From Asparagopsis taxiformis (Eukaryota > Rhodophyta > Florideophyceae > Bonnemaisoniales > Bonnemaisoniaceae): a DNA stretch of 64,000 nucleotides. Below are positions 1 to 9,792 of this stretch, piece after piece. How positions within the stretch are numbered: the stretch's first letter is position 1; each line of letters begins with the position of its first letter. Under the pieces are notes generated by a model that saw only the letters and a program-made list of their open reading frames with translations, was not told the origin of the DNA and ran no database searches. Location: the NCBI GenBank assembly GCA_030407315.1, contig JALQPE010000541.1:1-64000 (forward strand). The letters are read 5' to 3'. Made by a program: the position numbers and the translations under genes.

Positions 1-720
1 TGGCCGGGTATAAAGTTGGGTGGGTGTAGACCAAGTGCACCAACCCCATTGCCTGGGGGTACTCCGGATACCTCAGCCAATGGCGTTGGTGCACCTGGCT
101 TTTGGGAGGCCAAAATAATACCCGGTATTATTTTGGGTCGGTATAGACCAAGTGCACTAACCCCATTGGCCGGTGGTAGCCGGATACCCTCGGCCAATGG
201 CGTTGGTGCACCTGGCGTTTGGGGAGGCCAAATAATACCCGGTATTATTTTGGGTCGGTATAGACCAAGTGCACCAACCCCATTGGCCGAGGTTGTCCAA
301 ACTACCACCGGCCAATGGCGTTGGTGCACCTGGCTTTTGGGAGGCCAAAATAATACCCGGTATTATTTTGGTCGATATAGACCAAGTGCACCAACCCCAT
401 TGGCCGGTGGTAGCCGGATACCCTCGGCCAATGGCGTTGGTGCACCTGGCGTTTGGGAGGCCAAAATAATACCGGGTATTATTTTGGGTCGGTATAGACC
501 AAGTGCACCAACCCCATTGGCCGGTGGTAGCCGGATACCCTCGGCCAATGGCGTTGGTGCACCTGGCGTTTTGGGAGGCCAAAATAATACCCGGTATTAT
601 TTTGGGTCGGTATAGACCAAGTGCACCAACCCCATTGGCCGAGGTTGTCCAAACTACCACCGGCCAATGGCGTTGGTGCACCTGGCGTTTGGGAGGCCAA
701 AATAATACCGGGTATTATTC
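1..720. repeat. Palindrome-containing tandem repeat array R1
   Basis: Six head-to-tail units of about 117 bases, cut by the left window edge. Each unit has two parts. The first is an inverted repeat in which GTGCACCAACCCCATTGGCC faces GGCCAATGGCGTTGGTGCAC across about 20 bases. The second is a near-perfect palindrome, AATAATACCCGGTATTATT, flanked by CCAAA/TTTGG. Cores lie near 112, 230, 337, 462, 581 and 699. The fourth and sixth have G instead of C at the centre. The array reads open in several frames, but those frames only translate the repeat and are not genes. The same core recurs in arrays at 4495-5410 and 11292-11520. Confidence 0.93.
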
Positions 721-1186
721 CTAGTTTCTCAAGCCAGGTGCAGTGCACTCATTGGCCGAAGCCCACTTATTCGTGGTTCATGTTGAATACAGATGCATTT
801 GGTATGTACGCATCAGCTCCACGAGTTGGTGCAAAATGCTGGGAAGTATGTGACTTCAGCATTATGTAGTTATTACTTGAGTGGTTTTGGGGTAATCACC
901 ATGACCAACTCGTACCTGTTTAGCCACTTTGAGTGTGAACTCGTCGTATAGCGATTGTATTTGGCCGCAGAAATTAACTGAATTTCGAGTATTACTCTTG
1001 ATCTGAGTCAAGTGGTCTAGAAATAAACAAAAAATTGAAATCAGAGTTGAAACGGATTGTTCACGTTTGATCCTTTATCAGACTGCAGTAGCGAAATAAA
1101 TCTATCTTAATCGTCTCTGTATCGTCGTTATCGGGGTCGTACACTCAATCAAGCTTCTCTCCATTCCTGCTTTCCATCATCCTTCA
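721..1186. other. Leader region of the ParB-like gene
   Basis: No gene is seen. The last 100 bases before the ATG at 1187 are pyrimidine-rich, as in a transcribed leader, but I see no clear TATA box. A half-site resembling the R1 stem (CCAGGTGCAGTGCACTCATTGG, near 735) marks the decayed right end of the array. Confidence 0.4.
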
Positions 1187-2998
1187 ATGGCTCCTCGCAC
1201 TCGCTCCAAACCCTCTGCCCCCGCCCCTGCTCGCGCTTCGACTCGCGGTCGGGCCTCCGCTCGCTCTCGCGCCCCTTCTCGCTCTCGCGCCCCTTCTCGC
1301 TCTCGCGCCCCTTCTCGCAGCCCTGGTCACGATAACTCTGTCACCGCCGAGGTTCAGTTGTCAGACTGTCCCAAAGCTGACCACAGGCTGTCTCCCTTGG
1401 ATTTGCACAGACCCCCCCTATTCTCTCGTCATATTAGGGAAGGGAGAGTGCTTGAGCTGAAGGAGAAGTTCCTGAGGGAAGGATTCACCTCCTCAATCTC
1501 CCGAATCCTTGCCTGCAAAATGCTCCTTCCCAGTGAAGGCAGCACAACCCCCACCCTTCAAACGTTCTACATCGATGGTGGCCATCGCGTTGCGGCTCTC
1601 CAGAAGTGCATTCGTGAAGACCCGGAAGGGCAACATCCGTATGCTGCGTCATTCAGGAACATCGATGTGGCTTTGATCAGGCGCCCAGGGACAGAAGAAG
1701 TTTCCGATGAGTACTTCACACCTTTTGAAGTACTCGGGCTGTCCATTCAAGCAAACACACTCACGCATGATGTTGCCCTTGTTTCTTTGGCAGACCGAGT
1801 GTGTTCTGTGGTCCAACTGCTCACGACCAAGGACATGTTGGGTGAACCGAATCGGAAGTGCATTCAGGTCATCATGGACAGCCAGTTGTCGATATCGAAA
1901 CTGGGCTACCAAGCCATCAACAAGCACGTGACTGCTGCGAAAGGCTTCCGGACTGTGAACAACAAAGCGCTTGAGTTCTGGAGTTCCGTACCGAGCATGT
2001 TCACCAAGGAAATTCTCGCTGCGGAACAGGAAAGGGCCGTTAAAGAAGGCCGTGACATCAACGACGATGTCTTCAAGCAGTCCGTAGACATGTATGGCTG
2101 CAACATGGATCTCGTTTTCATGGCAGACTTCCGTCGCGGCTCGGAGTATCAGCAAAGGTTCATCTTGCTCATAACAGCTCTCTGGACACGCATGCGAGAT
2201 CTGCGTCAGTTGAGTAGGACGACAAGAGGATTTGGTAATCCTTTCGTTCGTGTTTTGATTGAAGTGTTCAAGATGTCCGAGCCGGTTGCTGCTCACAAAA
2301 TGATGGAGCCTCCGCTCGACCATTTCTACTCCGAGCTCAAGAACACTGGGTCAGGAAAGGAGACTGTTATTGCGAACAGTATCGCGGAGACCCTCCTGCA
2401 CTTCAATACCGACGATAACAGCGGTACGAAGCATGCTCTCGTCTCCGACGAAATGTATGAGCAGCTTCGCTTTTCCACGGGCGTTGTGGACATGGAAGAA
2501 GACCAAAGGGTCATTGTTCACAATGAACAGCCATCTGAAGATGCGCCGAAGCCATCTACGCCCCAATCAGATGAGCCTTCTACCCCTTCTACCCGTTCTG
2601 GTCCTACTCCTCCTGCCCCTTCTACCCCTCCTGCTCCTTCTACCCCTCCTGCTCCTCGTGCTCATTCTACCCCTTCTACTCCTTCTACCCCTTCTACCCT
2701 TCTTTCTACCCCTTCTACCCCTTCTACCCCTTCTACCCTTCTACTACTCCTGCTCCTACTACCCCTCCTCCTCCTGCCACTTCCGTTCCCGCCCCTTCCA
2801 CCCCTCCTGCTACCCCTCCTCCTGCCGCTTCCGTTCCCGCCCCTTCCACCCCTCCTGCTACCCCTCCTGCTCCTGCCACTTCCGTTCCTGCAGTTGAGCA
2901 GGCTCAAGGAACCCCTGATGCCACTGTGGCAGGTTCTGAGAAGCAATTGGGATCTGTTCTCCTCCGTCTCCCTCTCAATGCACCACCGCTTGCGGTGA
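1187..2998 (+). CDS. ParB-like nuclease/partition-fold protein (N-terminal part of a probable ParB-dioxygenase fusion)
   Basis: The N-terminus is basic, with repeated Ser-Arg-Ala-Pro units (residues 1-45). A ParB N-domain-like segment follows, with the signature Asp-Gly-Gly-His-Arg at 130-134 inside a beta-strand/helix context (FYIDGGHRVAALQ). In ParB/sulfiredoxin-fold proteins this motif lies in the nucleotide-binding core. Residues 150-410 are helical and unrecognised. The C-terminus is a Thr/Ser/Pro/Ala linker that turns into poly-Leu from about 2738, where the frame is clearly wrong: frame 1 there gives sensible Pro/Ala/Thr sequence running straight into the dioxygenase frame. A C-run near 2736 is one base short of its neighbouring copies. 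I infer a single gene 1187-4179 of about 1000 residues with a one-base deletion, a sequencing error or programmed slippage. The family assignment rests on the motif only. Confidence 0.72.
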   Translation: MAPRTRSKPSAPAPARASTRGRASARSRAPSRSRAPSRSRAPSRSPGHDNSVTAEVQLSDCPKADHRLSPLDLHRPPLFSRHIREGRVLELKEKFLREGFTSSISRILACKMLLPSEGSTTPTLQTFYIDGGHRVAALQKCIREDPEGQHPYAASFRNIDVALIRRPGTEEVSDEYFTPFEVLGLSIQANTLTHDVALVSLADRVCSVVQLLTTKDMLGEPNRKCIQVIMDSQLSISKLGYQAINKHVTAAKGFRTVNNKALEFWSSVPSMFTKEILAAEQERAVKEGRDINDDVFKQSVDMYGCNMDLVFMADFRRGSEYQQRFILLITALWTRMRDLRQLSRTTRGFGNPFVRVLIEVFKMSEPVAAHKMMEPPLDHFYSELKNTGSGKETVIANSIAETLLHFNTDDNSGTKHALVSDEMYEQLRFSTGVVDMEEDQRVIVHNEQPSEDAPKPSTPQSDEPSTPSTRSGPTPPAPSTPPAPSTPPAPRAHSTPSTPSTPSTLLSTPSTPSTPSTLLLLLLLLPLLLLPLPFPPLPPLLLPLLLPLPFPPLPPLLLPLLLLPLPFLQLSRLKEPLMPLWQVLRSNWDLFSSVSLSMHHRLR

Positions 2999-4179
2999 AT
3001 GAGCCAGTCGAGACACTTCGCAGGTCGAAACGGCAGAGAACGGAGAGTCTACGGGTTGGCGGCGACAGTCAGGCAGAGTCGGAGGTAGAAGAAGAGTCCG
3101 AAGAGCCCCTTCCGAAGCGCGGAAGACTGGAAGCTAACCGTACGGTGAAACGTTCAACCGAGGAGATTCCATTGTTCAGCGATGAGCAGGAAAATCCCCT
3201 CCCCGACAGGGTAGTCGATGAACGGATTATGGATATTCTCCCGAACACCATACCGTCAGACTCTAGGGTCAAGTACTATATCGACAGCAAGCTGTACGAA
3301 ACAATCCGACAGGAGATTTTGAGTGCAGCTGCTGCCGATATGAATTGTATAGCGTGCAGTGGTCCAGCTTGCTGTGCAGAGAAGTTCTTTGCAACAGCTA
3401 GGTCAACTCTCAATCTCTTGGGTGCCCATGTACTCAGTGGTATCTTCCGTTCTTCGACTGTGGGCAACGCAGCACATGAACTGTTCACGTTCTACGCCCA
3501 GAAGTTCAAACCTGTTCATTCTTCTGCTGAAGACAGTTCCAATGATCCCTGGCATCAGATTCGAAACAAGGGTGAGGTAACAGCAGAGCAACAGGCCTCT
3601 CGTTTGGGAAGGTTCTCTATCTCAAGGAAGAAGATTTGCGACGATCTCGAGCAGATGGATGAACATCAATTCAAGAACAAGATGATTCTCGAGGTCGGCA
3701 AAGCAATCTGTGCCGAGCTAATGTACTTGGGCCTAGGAATCCATGAGCCTGTGGCCTTTCCTAAAACCGGTTTACGTCTTTTGCTGACCTCTGATGGTGC
3801 TCCAGATCAAGACTTGCACACAGACCTACCGGTGGTCATCAATGATTCCGATTTCCCACCTGGAAGATCGTACTTTCTGATGGCAAGCGCGGCTGATGGG
3901 TTCTGGCTTCGTGGAGCGTATTTCAGCCACGTCTGTTTGACGCGTGCAGACGCTGAGAAGTACAAGACGCCTGTTATGGACATCTACGTGCCACCGTATT
4001 CTCTCTTCATCGGTCGTGGTGACTTCTACCATGGAGGCAAGGGATTCAGTAGTTCAGCGGAAAATCGCCTAACATATGGTCTTCCGGTTCGTTCTCATCT
4101 CTACCTTTTAAGTGACGAAGAAGAATTGGCGGATGCTATCGAAACAGTCAACTACTGGGATGCACCTAGTGCGCGATAA
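2926..4179 (+). CDS. 2-oxoglutarate/Fe(II) dioxygenase-like domain protein (C-terminal part of the fusion)
   Basis: Numbering is from 2926, which is a GTG. The frame stays open upstream through a Pro/Ala/Thr linker to about 2740 with no ATG, so this is not an independent gene but the continuation of the ParB-like gene. After a basic, acidic-patched linker (RRSKR, residues 27-31) and a cysteine cluster (CIACSGPACC, about 142-151) comes a double-stranded beta-helix oxygenase signature. It comprises His298-x-Asp300 (DLHTDLP), the distal iron ligand His369 (GRGDFYHGG) and the 2-oxoglutarate-binding Arg381 (ENRLTYGL). This HxD...H...R pattern fits oxygenases that hydroxylate proteins or oxidise nucleic-acid bases (AlkB, TET/JBP and prolyl hydroxylase types). 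I cannot tell which. Given the neighbouring DNA methyltransferase, oxidation or removal of a base or histone mark is an attractive inference, but it is unproven. Confidence 0.7.
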   Translation: MAGSEKQLGSVLLRLPLNAPPLAVNEPVETLRRSKRQRTESLRVGGDSQAESEVEEESEEPLPKRGRLEANRTVKRSTEEIPLFSDEQENPLPDRVVDERIMDILPNTIPSDSRVKYYIDSKLYETIRQEILSAAAADMNCIACSGPACCAEKFFATARSTLNLLGAHVLSGIFRSSTVGNAAHELFTFYAQKFKPVHSSAEDSSNDPWHQIRNKGEVTAEQQASRLGRFSISRKKICDDLEQMDEHQFKNKMILEVGKAICAELMYLGLGIHEPVAFPKTGLRLLLTSDGAPDQDLHTDLPVVINDSDFPPGRSYFLMASAADGFWLRGAYFSHVCLTRADAEKYKTPVMDIYVPPYSLFIGRGDFYHGGKGFSSSAENRLTYGLPVRSHLYLLSDEEELADAIETVNYWDAPSAR

Positions 4180-4494
4180 TCTGCAAGAATACTGCTTTGC
4201 CTCTCCCTCTACAGGCAGCATCTGCCAATCCTAAGCTAGCTTCGGTAGTATACTTCCTTTACCACAACTAAATCTACTCCTATTCACGACTTTGAAAATA
4301 TTAGCACGGTCAGTCTACTGCACTATTAGAGTTCCTCTACCTCTCACCCCGCATAGCTTCTACACCCTACATCGTACAGACTGATCTCTTTTCCTTTCCT
4401 ACATGCATGGCACAGTTTTGCAAGACTGCCACAATTCCACATCACTCGAGTAACCAAGGTCTTGAATTGTTCTTCTTAGTATACTAACTGTAGT
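4180..4494. other. 3' flank of the dioxygenase gene
   Basis: No gene is seen. This is AT-rich, pyrimidine-biased sequence between the stop codon and array R2. Confidence 0.4.
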
Positions 4495-5410
4495 TGAGAT
4501 GCAAACCTGGCAGCCAATGGCAGAGCTGCACTTGGGCTGGCCACACCCAAAATAATACCCGGTATTATTTTGGCATGGCAAAGCCCAGGTGCAGCAATTC
4601 CATTGGCTGCCGCTGCGTTCATGACAGCCAATAGCAGAGCTGCACTTGGGCTGGCCACACCCAAAATAATACCCGGTATTATTTTGGCATGGCAAAGCCC
4701 AGGTGCAGCAATTCCATTGGCTGCCGCTGCGTTCATGACAGCCAATAGCAGAGCTGCACTTGGGCTGGCCACACCCAAAATAATACCGGTATTATTTTGG
4801 CATGGCAAAGCCCAGGTGCAGCAATTCCATTGGCTGCCGCTGCGTTCATGACAGCCAATAGCAGAGCTGCACTTGGGCTGGCCACACCCAAATAATACCC
4901 GGTATTATTTTGGCATGGCAAAGCCCAGGTGCAGCAATTCCATTGGCTGCCGCTGCGTTCATGACAGCCAATAGAATTGCTGCACTTGGGCTGGCCACAC
5001 CCAAAATAATACCCGGTATTATTTTGGCATGGCAAAGCCCAGGTGCAGCAATTCTATTGGCTGCCGCTGTGTTCATGACAGCCAATAGCAGAGCTGCACT
5101 TGGGCTGGCCACACCCGAAATAATACCCGGTATTATTTTGGCATGGCAAAGCCCAGGTGCAGCAATTCCATTGGCTGCCGCTGCGTTCATGACAGCCAAT
5201 GGCAGAGCTGCACTTGGGCTGGCCACACCCAAAATAATACCCGGTATTATTTTGGCATGGCAAAGCCCAGGTGCAGCAATTCCATTGGCTGCCGCTGCGT
5301 TCATGACAGCCAATGGCAGAGCTGCACTTGGGCTGGCCACACCCGAAATAATACCCGGTATTATTTTGGTATGGCAAAGCCCAGGTGCAGCACTATCATT
5401 GGGCGTGGGC
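4495..5410. repeat. Palindrome-containing tandem repeat array R2
   Basis: Eight units of about 113 bases. Each has a stem, AGCCCAGGTGCAGCAATTCC then ATTGGCTG facing CAGCCAAT...GCTGCACTTGGGCT, followed by the same core as R1, AATAATACCCGGTATTATT. The third core (near 4780) has lost the central base and is a perfect palindrome. The units differ from R1 in sequence but keep the same order and spacing. The array lies exactly between the 3' ends of two convergent genes (the ParB-dioxygenase gene and the ParB-methyltransferase-SET gene). Confidence 0.93.
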
Positions 5411-5551
5411 TGACTGGCACCGCTCAGCAAATGAAAGTCTGTTATTATCGCTCAGGTAGATTGTAGTACTACAACGTTGTACGAGTTCAGATGCAAGACT
5501 TTTTATTGCTGATGGTACTCTTGATATCTGTAATTGGACGCGTATACTGTC
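5411..5551. other. 3' flank of the methyltransferase gene
   Basis: Short spacer between R2 and the stop codon of the leftward gene. Nothing else is seen. Confidence 0.3.
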
Positions 5552-8500
5552 CTACTTCTCTGCAGTCCAGTAGCGCGATCCATAGTCAACGAATATCTCT
5601 TCCCCAGCTCGAACATCTACTACAACCTGCGCTAGGATGAGATCAGGTTTTGCTACTGCATACTTGAAGTCGCAAGTAGGATTGACGTCTTTGTGAACTC
5701 GGAACTCTGCATTTTTTCTGCGTTGCACATTTGCAACTCTCTCCATTCCGTCAATGGTCCTACTGTCGTTGAGGTAGCTGCAGACATTGTATTCCGCTGG
5801 TACAAGATATATCTTGTCGACCGGTGCTTCTTCTCCGATGACACTGGTCTCCATCTCCATGTTGAAGTTTTGGAATCTTTCACCAGTACAACCGAACCCG
5901 TCCGGTCCGTACAAGCGACTGCGTTGCGGTTCATTCTCCCCAATCTTCCCGTATAAAATTGTCCCATTATACCATCCAACAACAGAGCCCCTCTCTAAAT
6001 CTTCTGCGGCAAAAACCCCCAATCCTCCCTCTCGAACTGTCGATGCAGCAACAATAACGTTGTGAAAGGAGGCATCTACTGCAAGCATCATCTCAGGGTC
6101 AACGGAGAAAACCTTGCCTAAATCTTCTACGCCCCATTCATTCATTGGGACTTCGGCAAGTCTTCGGAGCATGCTTTGATCCCGCGCAACAGAGGAGACA
6201 AATCGCAACATATGCAGTGGTAGTGAAGATACCGACGGGAATCCATCAGGCGCATCACTTCGATGTCGAAGTCTTTCACTTCCTACATTGCTCCTTATCG
6301 AGTAATTCCATTCTTTGTTAGCGAGAATACTCGATATGTCATTTTTGGTTGCCTCCCCAAAAACTCCATCTCGACCTTGCCTAACAAAGCAATCCAGCAA
6401 CAACGGCTGAGCTGATCCATGGCATGTGGCGTCTTTTTCACATCCAATAAACTTGCGATACAGACCATCTCTCATTGTCATGCAAGCTATTGCAGTAGAA
6501 TACGTTCCGGAGAATAGATCTACCACAATGTCTCCTGGCTTTGAAAACCTTGAAATAAGCTCTCGAAGTATGGACAGAGGCTTCTGCTCCGCACGTAGCC
6601 TTTTGTCTTCGAAGTTCAATGACTCACCAGGTCCGAGCTTTGGGCAGTTGTCGATTGCGTTCACGTACCCTGGATGTCGTGAAAGGTCACGGTTATGCAA
6701 AGAATAATCAACCATTTCAAACGCGGCAGCTCCCATCCCACGTTTGAAACTGTGCACAACAAACTCGTGAATGTTGTGTAATGAACACGATTTGTTCATT
6801 GGGTTTTGGATGAATACGTAGGGACGACGGCTTAGAATGAGAGGAACATCGTCTGTACGCATGGATTGTTCCCCGCTTTCTGCATTTTGAAGAGCTTCTC
6901 CCCACCCAACCAACTGTTTGATACTGGAAAATATCAGGGCATGTCCTCCAGGGCGCAGCATTCGAGAAATGTCCTTTCCAGTACGAAACATTTGTGCGCT
7001 ATTGATGTCATCATAGTCTGAATTGGTCTTGCCTTTCTCCCTCCGCGTGTTGAAGGGTGGATCGGTGAGCACAAGTTGTGCTTGTCCATCAATAGTATTC
7101 CCTGAAAGCATGCCAATGGAATCAGTGTTAACCCGGTGCACTAACCTCGAGGCTGTACAGTTGTAAGCCACGCAAAATCTCTTCATGACCTTTTTCAATT
7201 GCACAATATGATCCGGTACCCCCTCTTCCTCACCCACTGCCTCCGCTGACGGTGTATCCTCCGCAACATCTTGCATAACCGTGTCCACTGCGGACGAAGC
7301 CCTCCCATCCATGCTGGATGTATACTGGGATCCAGAGTCATTGGTAGGTTTCCTTCCACCTGTACCTAAACGGCGAGTGCTGTGCTGCATTGATTCATTC
7401 GACTCAAGACGATCTCTTTCTCGAGAAAGAGATCTGGATGCTGCGTTGCGCTGTTCAGTCTCGTAGAGAATTTTCAAGTCGCAGACATCAACTGGCTTCA
7501 CACGCATTTCACGGTTCCAGTTCTTCCATACCTTGAGTCTTTCGTGACCATCCAATGCGATGGATTGTTCTATTCTTGCTTCGATGAAGGCGTTCAATCC
7601 GAACCGGTCAGGCTGATGGAAAAATTTAGTGCGCAGCCCTTCCATCTGGTTCGTACTTGATCCGAATACATCAATGCCTATCATACAGTCATACACAGAC
7701 ACTAGTACGGCTTCTGTCAAAGACCTCAACCTTGCATCAACAGAGATATCCAAAGTGCCTGGATAACCTGCATTCTCGCGGAGTTTCACTACCGGGGACG
7801 GAAGCAGAAGATCTGAGTAGTGGTCAGGATGTGCCCACCCGTCAGTACGATTAGCAAGACAGATGAATTGGAATTTCTCAGAGTCGAAAACCATGTATGG
7901 GCGACACATCATGTAGGCGCTTTCGAAGCCCAGAATCATCGCTGTTGTATCCCAGGCAGACATGACCCTTTCCAAAACGACACCCACAGACTCTCCGTTT
8001 GCTCTTGTGCGCTGGAAAGGGGCGAATGTAGAAGTCTCTGTATCCCTCCCAGTTCTACGACGCTTCCTACCCCGGCGAATGGGTGCATTTCTGCGTCTAG
8101 TGAGGGCAATGTGCACAAATGAAATCATAAACATCAGCCTTCCAAATACTTTGTCTTCTTCTGTTAATGTTCTACCCTGTGCACTTCTTCCAGAACGAAA
8201 ATACTCACAGGTGAGGACTTCGCGACACAATGGAGAAGCAATTTCACCACTTGTAGACATCCCAAACAACTGCTCGCCGACTGATGCTCTTTTCTCGAGA
8301 GATGTGGGAAACTCCTTCATCGCAAAATTGTTCTGAACTTCAACCGGCCTTCCCCATACAATACAGAACAACTGCCACAGACAGCGAACCATTTTGGGAT
8401 TGGGTTCTTCTATGCGACTGTAGGGGCGAAGCACACGAAGAATTGACAAGCAACTCTCGTACTGTGGCTGCCTCAGCACAGTTTCTGCCAAATCTTCGCG

Positions 8501-9061
8501 CTGAGATCCCACGGCGAGCCATCGCCTAATGGATGGCATATTCACGTCGCGAATTGTAACCATGCTTGAGCTCCCTTGTTTTTCACCTGCGTTTCGCTCC
8601 CAGTACCCATCTCTAAGATCCAAAGTAAGATTCAGGTACTCAATGAAAGTCATCCTCTTCTGCCTGGATGCCATATCGTTCGCGTTTGATGCTTTCACAC
8701 TATCTAGAAGGAAAGCAGCACTTGTAATCGGAGATATGTCGACTTCTTCTTCAATCATAGGAACAGTGAAATCACGCGGAAGCTCACCGTTCTCTATGAG
8801 CTTGATTACAGCTTTCGAACGATGCGCACCATCCAGCACCTGTACATCACCGTCAATGATCCGACCGGTAATTGGGTTGTTGTCATTGTAGCCGTAAACC
8901 TGAATGCTCTCGGCAATAACATCGACGTGCCTGTAGTCGATTTCTCGAATCTCGACATATCTTTTGATCTTGAATGGGTCGATGTGCAATAGCCCATTGC
9001 GCCGCTCACCATGAAGGGGACGCCCAGAGGTGCTCGCTGGATTTCTCTTCTCAGAGGCCAT
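5552..9061 (-). CDS. ParB-like / DNA N-methyltransferase / SET-domain fusion protein
   Basis: 1169 residues, intact. Three recognisable parts are present. (1) A ParB-like N-terminal domain, with Asp-Gly-Ala-His-Arg at 77-81. (2) A DNA adenine-N6/cytosine-N4 methyltransferase, with the catalytic Asp-Pro-Pro-Phe at 667-670 followed by the AdoMet-binding motif DLFSGTYST beginning at Asp848. DPPF before the FxGxG-like motif is the beta-class order. ParB-methylase fusions are common in bacteria and phages. (3) A C-terminal SET domain (about 1005-1165), with GWYNG, SYLNDSR and GEEIFVDYG motifs typical of protein lysine methyltransferases. Between (1) and (2) lies a long helical region and a Ser/Arg-rich basic linker. 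A nuclear enzyme that marks both DNA and histones at sites chosen by the ParB-like part is inferred. The gene is convergent with the ParB-dioxygenase gene across R2 and divergent from the gene at 9793. Confidence 0.85.
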   Translation of the reverse strand: MASEKRNPASTSGRPLHGERRNGLLHIDPFKIKRYVEIREIDYRHVDVIAESIQVYGYNDNNPITGRIIDGDVQVLDGAHRSKAVIKLIENGELPRDFTVPMIEEEVDISPITSAAFLLDSVKASNANDMASRQKRMTFIEYLNLTLDLRDGYWERNAGEKQGSSSMVTIRDVNMPSIRRWLAVGSQREDLAETVLRQPQYESCLSILRVLRPYSRIEEPNPKMVRCLWQLFCIVWGRPVEVQNNFAMKEFPTSLEKRASVGEQLFGMSTSGEIASPLCREVLTCEYFRSGRSAQGRTLTEEDKVFGRLMFMISFVHIALTRRRNAPIRRGRKRRRTGRDTETSTFAPFQRTRANGESVGVVLERVMSAWDTTAMILGFESAYMMCRPYMVFDSEKFQFICLANRTDGWAHPDHYSDLLLPSPVVKLRENAGYPGTLDISVDARLRSLTEAVLVSVYDCMIGIDVFGSSTNQMEGLRTKFFHQPDRFGLNAFIEARIEQSIALDGHERLKVWKNWNREMRVKPVDVCDLKILYETEQRNAASRSLSRERDRLESNESMQHSTRRLGTGGRKPTNDSGSQYTSSMDGRASSAVDTVMQDVAEDTPSAEAVGEEEGVPDHIVQLKKVMKRFCVAYNCTASRLVHRVNTDSIGMLSGNTIDGQAQLVLTDPPFNTRREKGKTNSDYDDINSAQMFRTGKDISRMLRPGGHALIFSSIKQLVGWGEALQNAESGEQSMRTDDVPLILSRRPYVFIQNPMNKSCSLHNIHEFVVHSFKRGMGAAAFEMVDYSLHNRDLSRHPGYVNAIDNCPKLGPGESLNFEDKRLRAEQKPLSILRELISRFSKPGDIVVDLFSGTYSTAIACMTMRDGLYRKFIGCEKDATCHGSAQPLLLDCFVRQGRDGVFGEATKNDISSILANKEWNYSIRSNVGSERLRHRSDAPDGFPSVSSLPLHMLRFVSSVARDQSMLRRLAEVPMNEWGVEDLGKVFSVDPEMMLAVDASFHNVIVAASTVREGGLGVFAAEDLERGSVVGWYNGTILYGKIGENEPQRSRLYGPDGFGCTGERFQNFNMEMETSVIGEEAPVDKIYLVPAEYNVCSYLNDSRTIDGMERVANVQRRKNAEFRVHKDVNPTCDFKYAVAKPDLILAQVVVDVRAGEEIFVDYGSRYWTAEK

Positions 9062-9303
9062 CGAGAAATAGATTCTTCACCTCAATCAGCCACCAGCAGA
9101 AAACAATCTTCTCTCCTACCTGGCGTTAAAAACCTTCGGCAACAATCTTGATAAACCTTAAATGCACAGTTAAAGAGTTAACCTGAATATTTTCAGGTAT
9201 ACTTTGGCTAGGTAGGGTACGTAATGAGGAATAATTAGGTTCTTCGGCGGCCTTTCAATACAATTATTTCGCCAACGGACATTTCCATTTTTGTTTTGAA
9301 TTT
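9062..9303. other. Upstream region of the methyltransferase gene
   Basis: Pyrimidine/AT-rich sequence; no gene. Part of a 731-base gap shared by two divergent genes. Confidence 0.3.
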
Positions 9304-9375
9304 GAAGTCCCCTCGAGAGATTGAGTTTGAAATCTGCCATCGGAGATTTCAAAACCAATCTCTTGAGAGGACTTC
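9304..9375. repeat. Imperfect palindrome (32-base arms, 8-base loop) between divergent genes
   Basis: The arm 9304-9335 pairs with 9344-9375 around the loop GCCATCGG, with about four mismatches. The arms begin GAAGTCC and end GGACTTC. It lies in the shared promoter region of two divergent genes. It could be a protein-binding operator, a replication or recombination site, or a transcribed hairpin. The sequence does not decide. Confidence 0.85.
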
Positions 9376-9667
9376 ATCTTCTGTTCGAACTTGTAGACTC
9401 GTTCTTACAACCAGTATATAAATATACACATTGATTTCACTGCATCATTCTCGATCCCTGCGTCTCTTTATACATACACGTCTAGGTTCCGTTATATTGC
9501 CACAGCGAAAAATACACCCAATCTACTGGTAATGGCTTCGAGCAGCTCGGAATAAGATCTTTATTATATGGTGATGAATGTTCAAGAGAGATGATCATCA
9601 CGATGTTGGTCTCCCATGTCGCTTGGGACAGGTGTTAGTAATTTATAACCGTTACGAGTTATGCAAG

Positions 9668-9677
9668 TATAAAAATA
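9668..9677 (+). promoter_or_regulatory. Candidate TATA box of the gene at 9793
   Basis: TATAAAAATA about 115 bases before the ATG. A second candidate (TATATAAATA) lies near 9415, just downstream of the palindrome. Confidence 0.45.
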
Positions 9678-9792
9678 GTAACCTACCAATTTTCTCTCTA
9701 TCATTCCACACGGATACAAGCTGTACAGTTTCGTCATCTTTCCTGTTTCCTCAGTCGATACCTCTTCCATTCTTTTCCTGGGAATACCCATT

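Noticed and set aside
1..720. Several long open frames with repeated IIPGIIL peptides, and the idea of a CRISPR array
   Set aside because: The frames merely translate a 117-base tandem repeat in all phases. Units are contiguous without unique spacers, so it is not a CRISPR array. The same applies to 4495-5410.
1649..2323. 224-codon minus-strand frame opposite the ParB-like gene
   Set aside because: Codon-phase shadow of the clearly conserved plus-strand frame; no motif.
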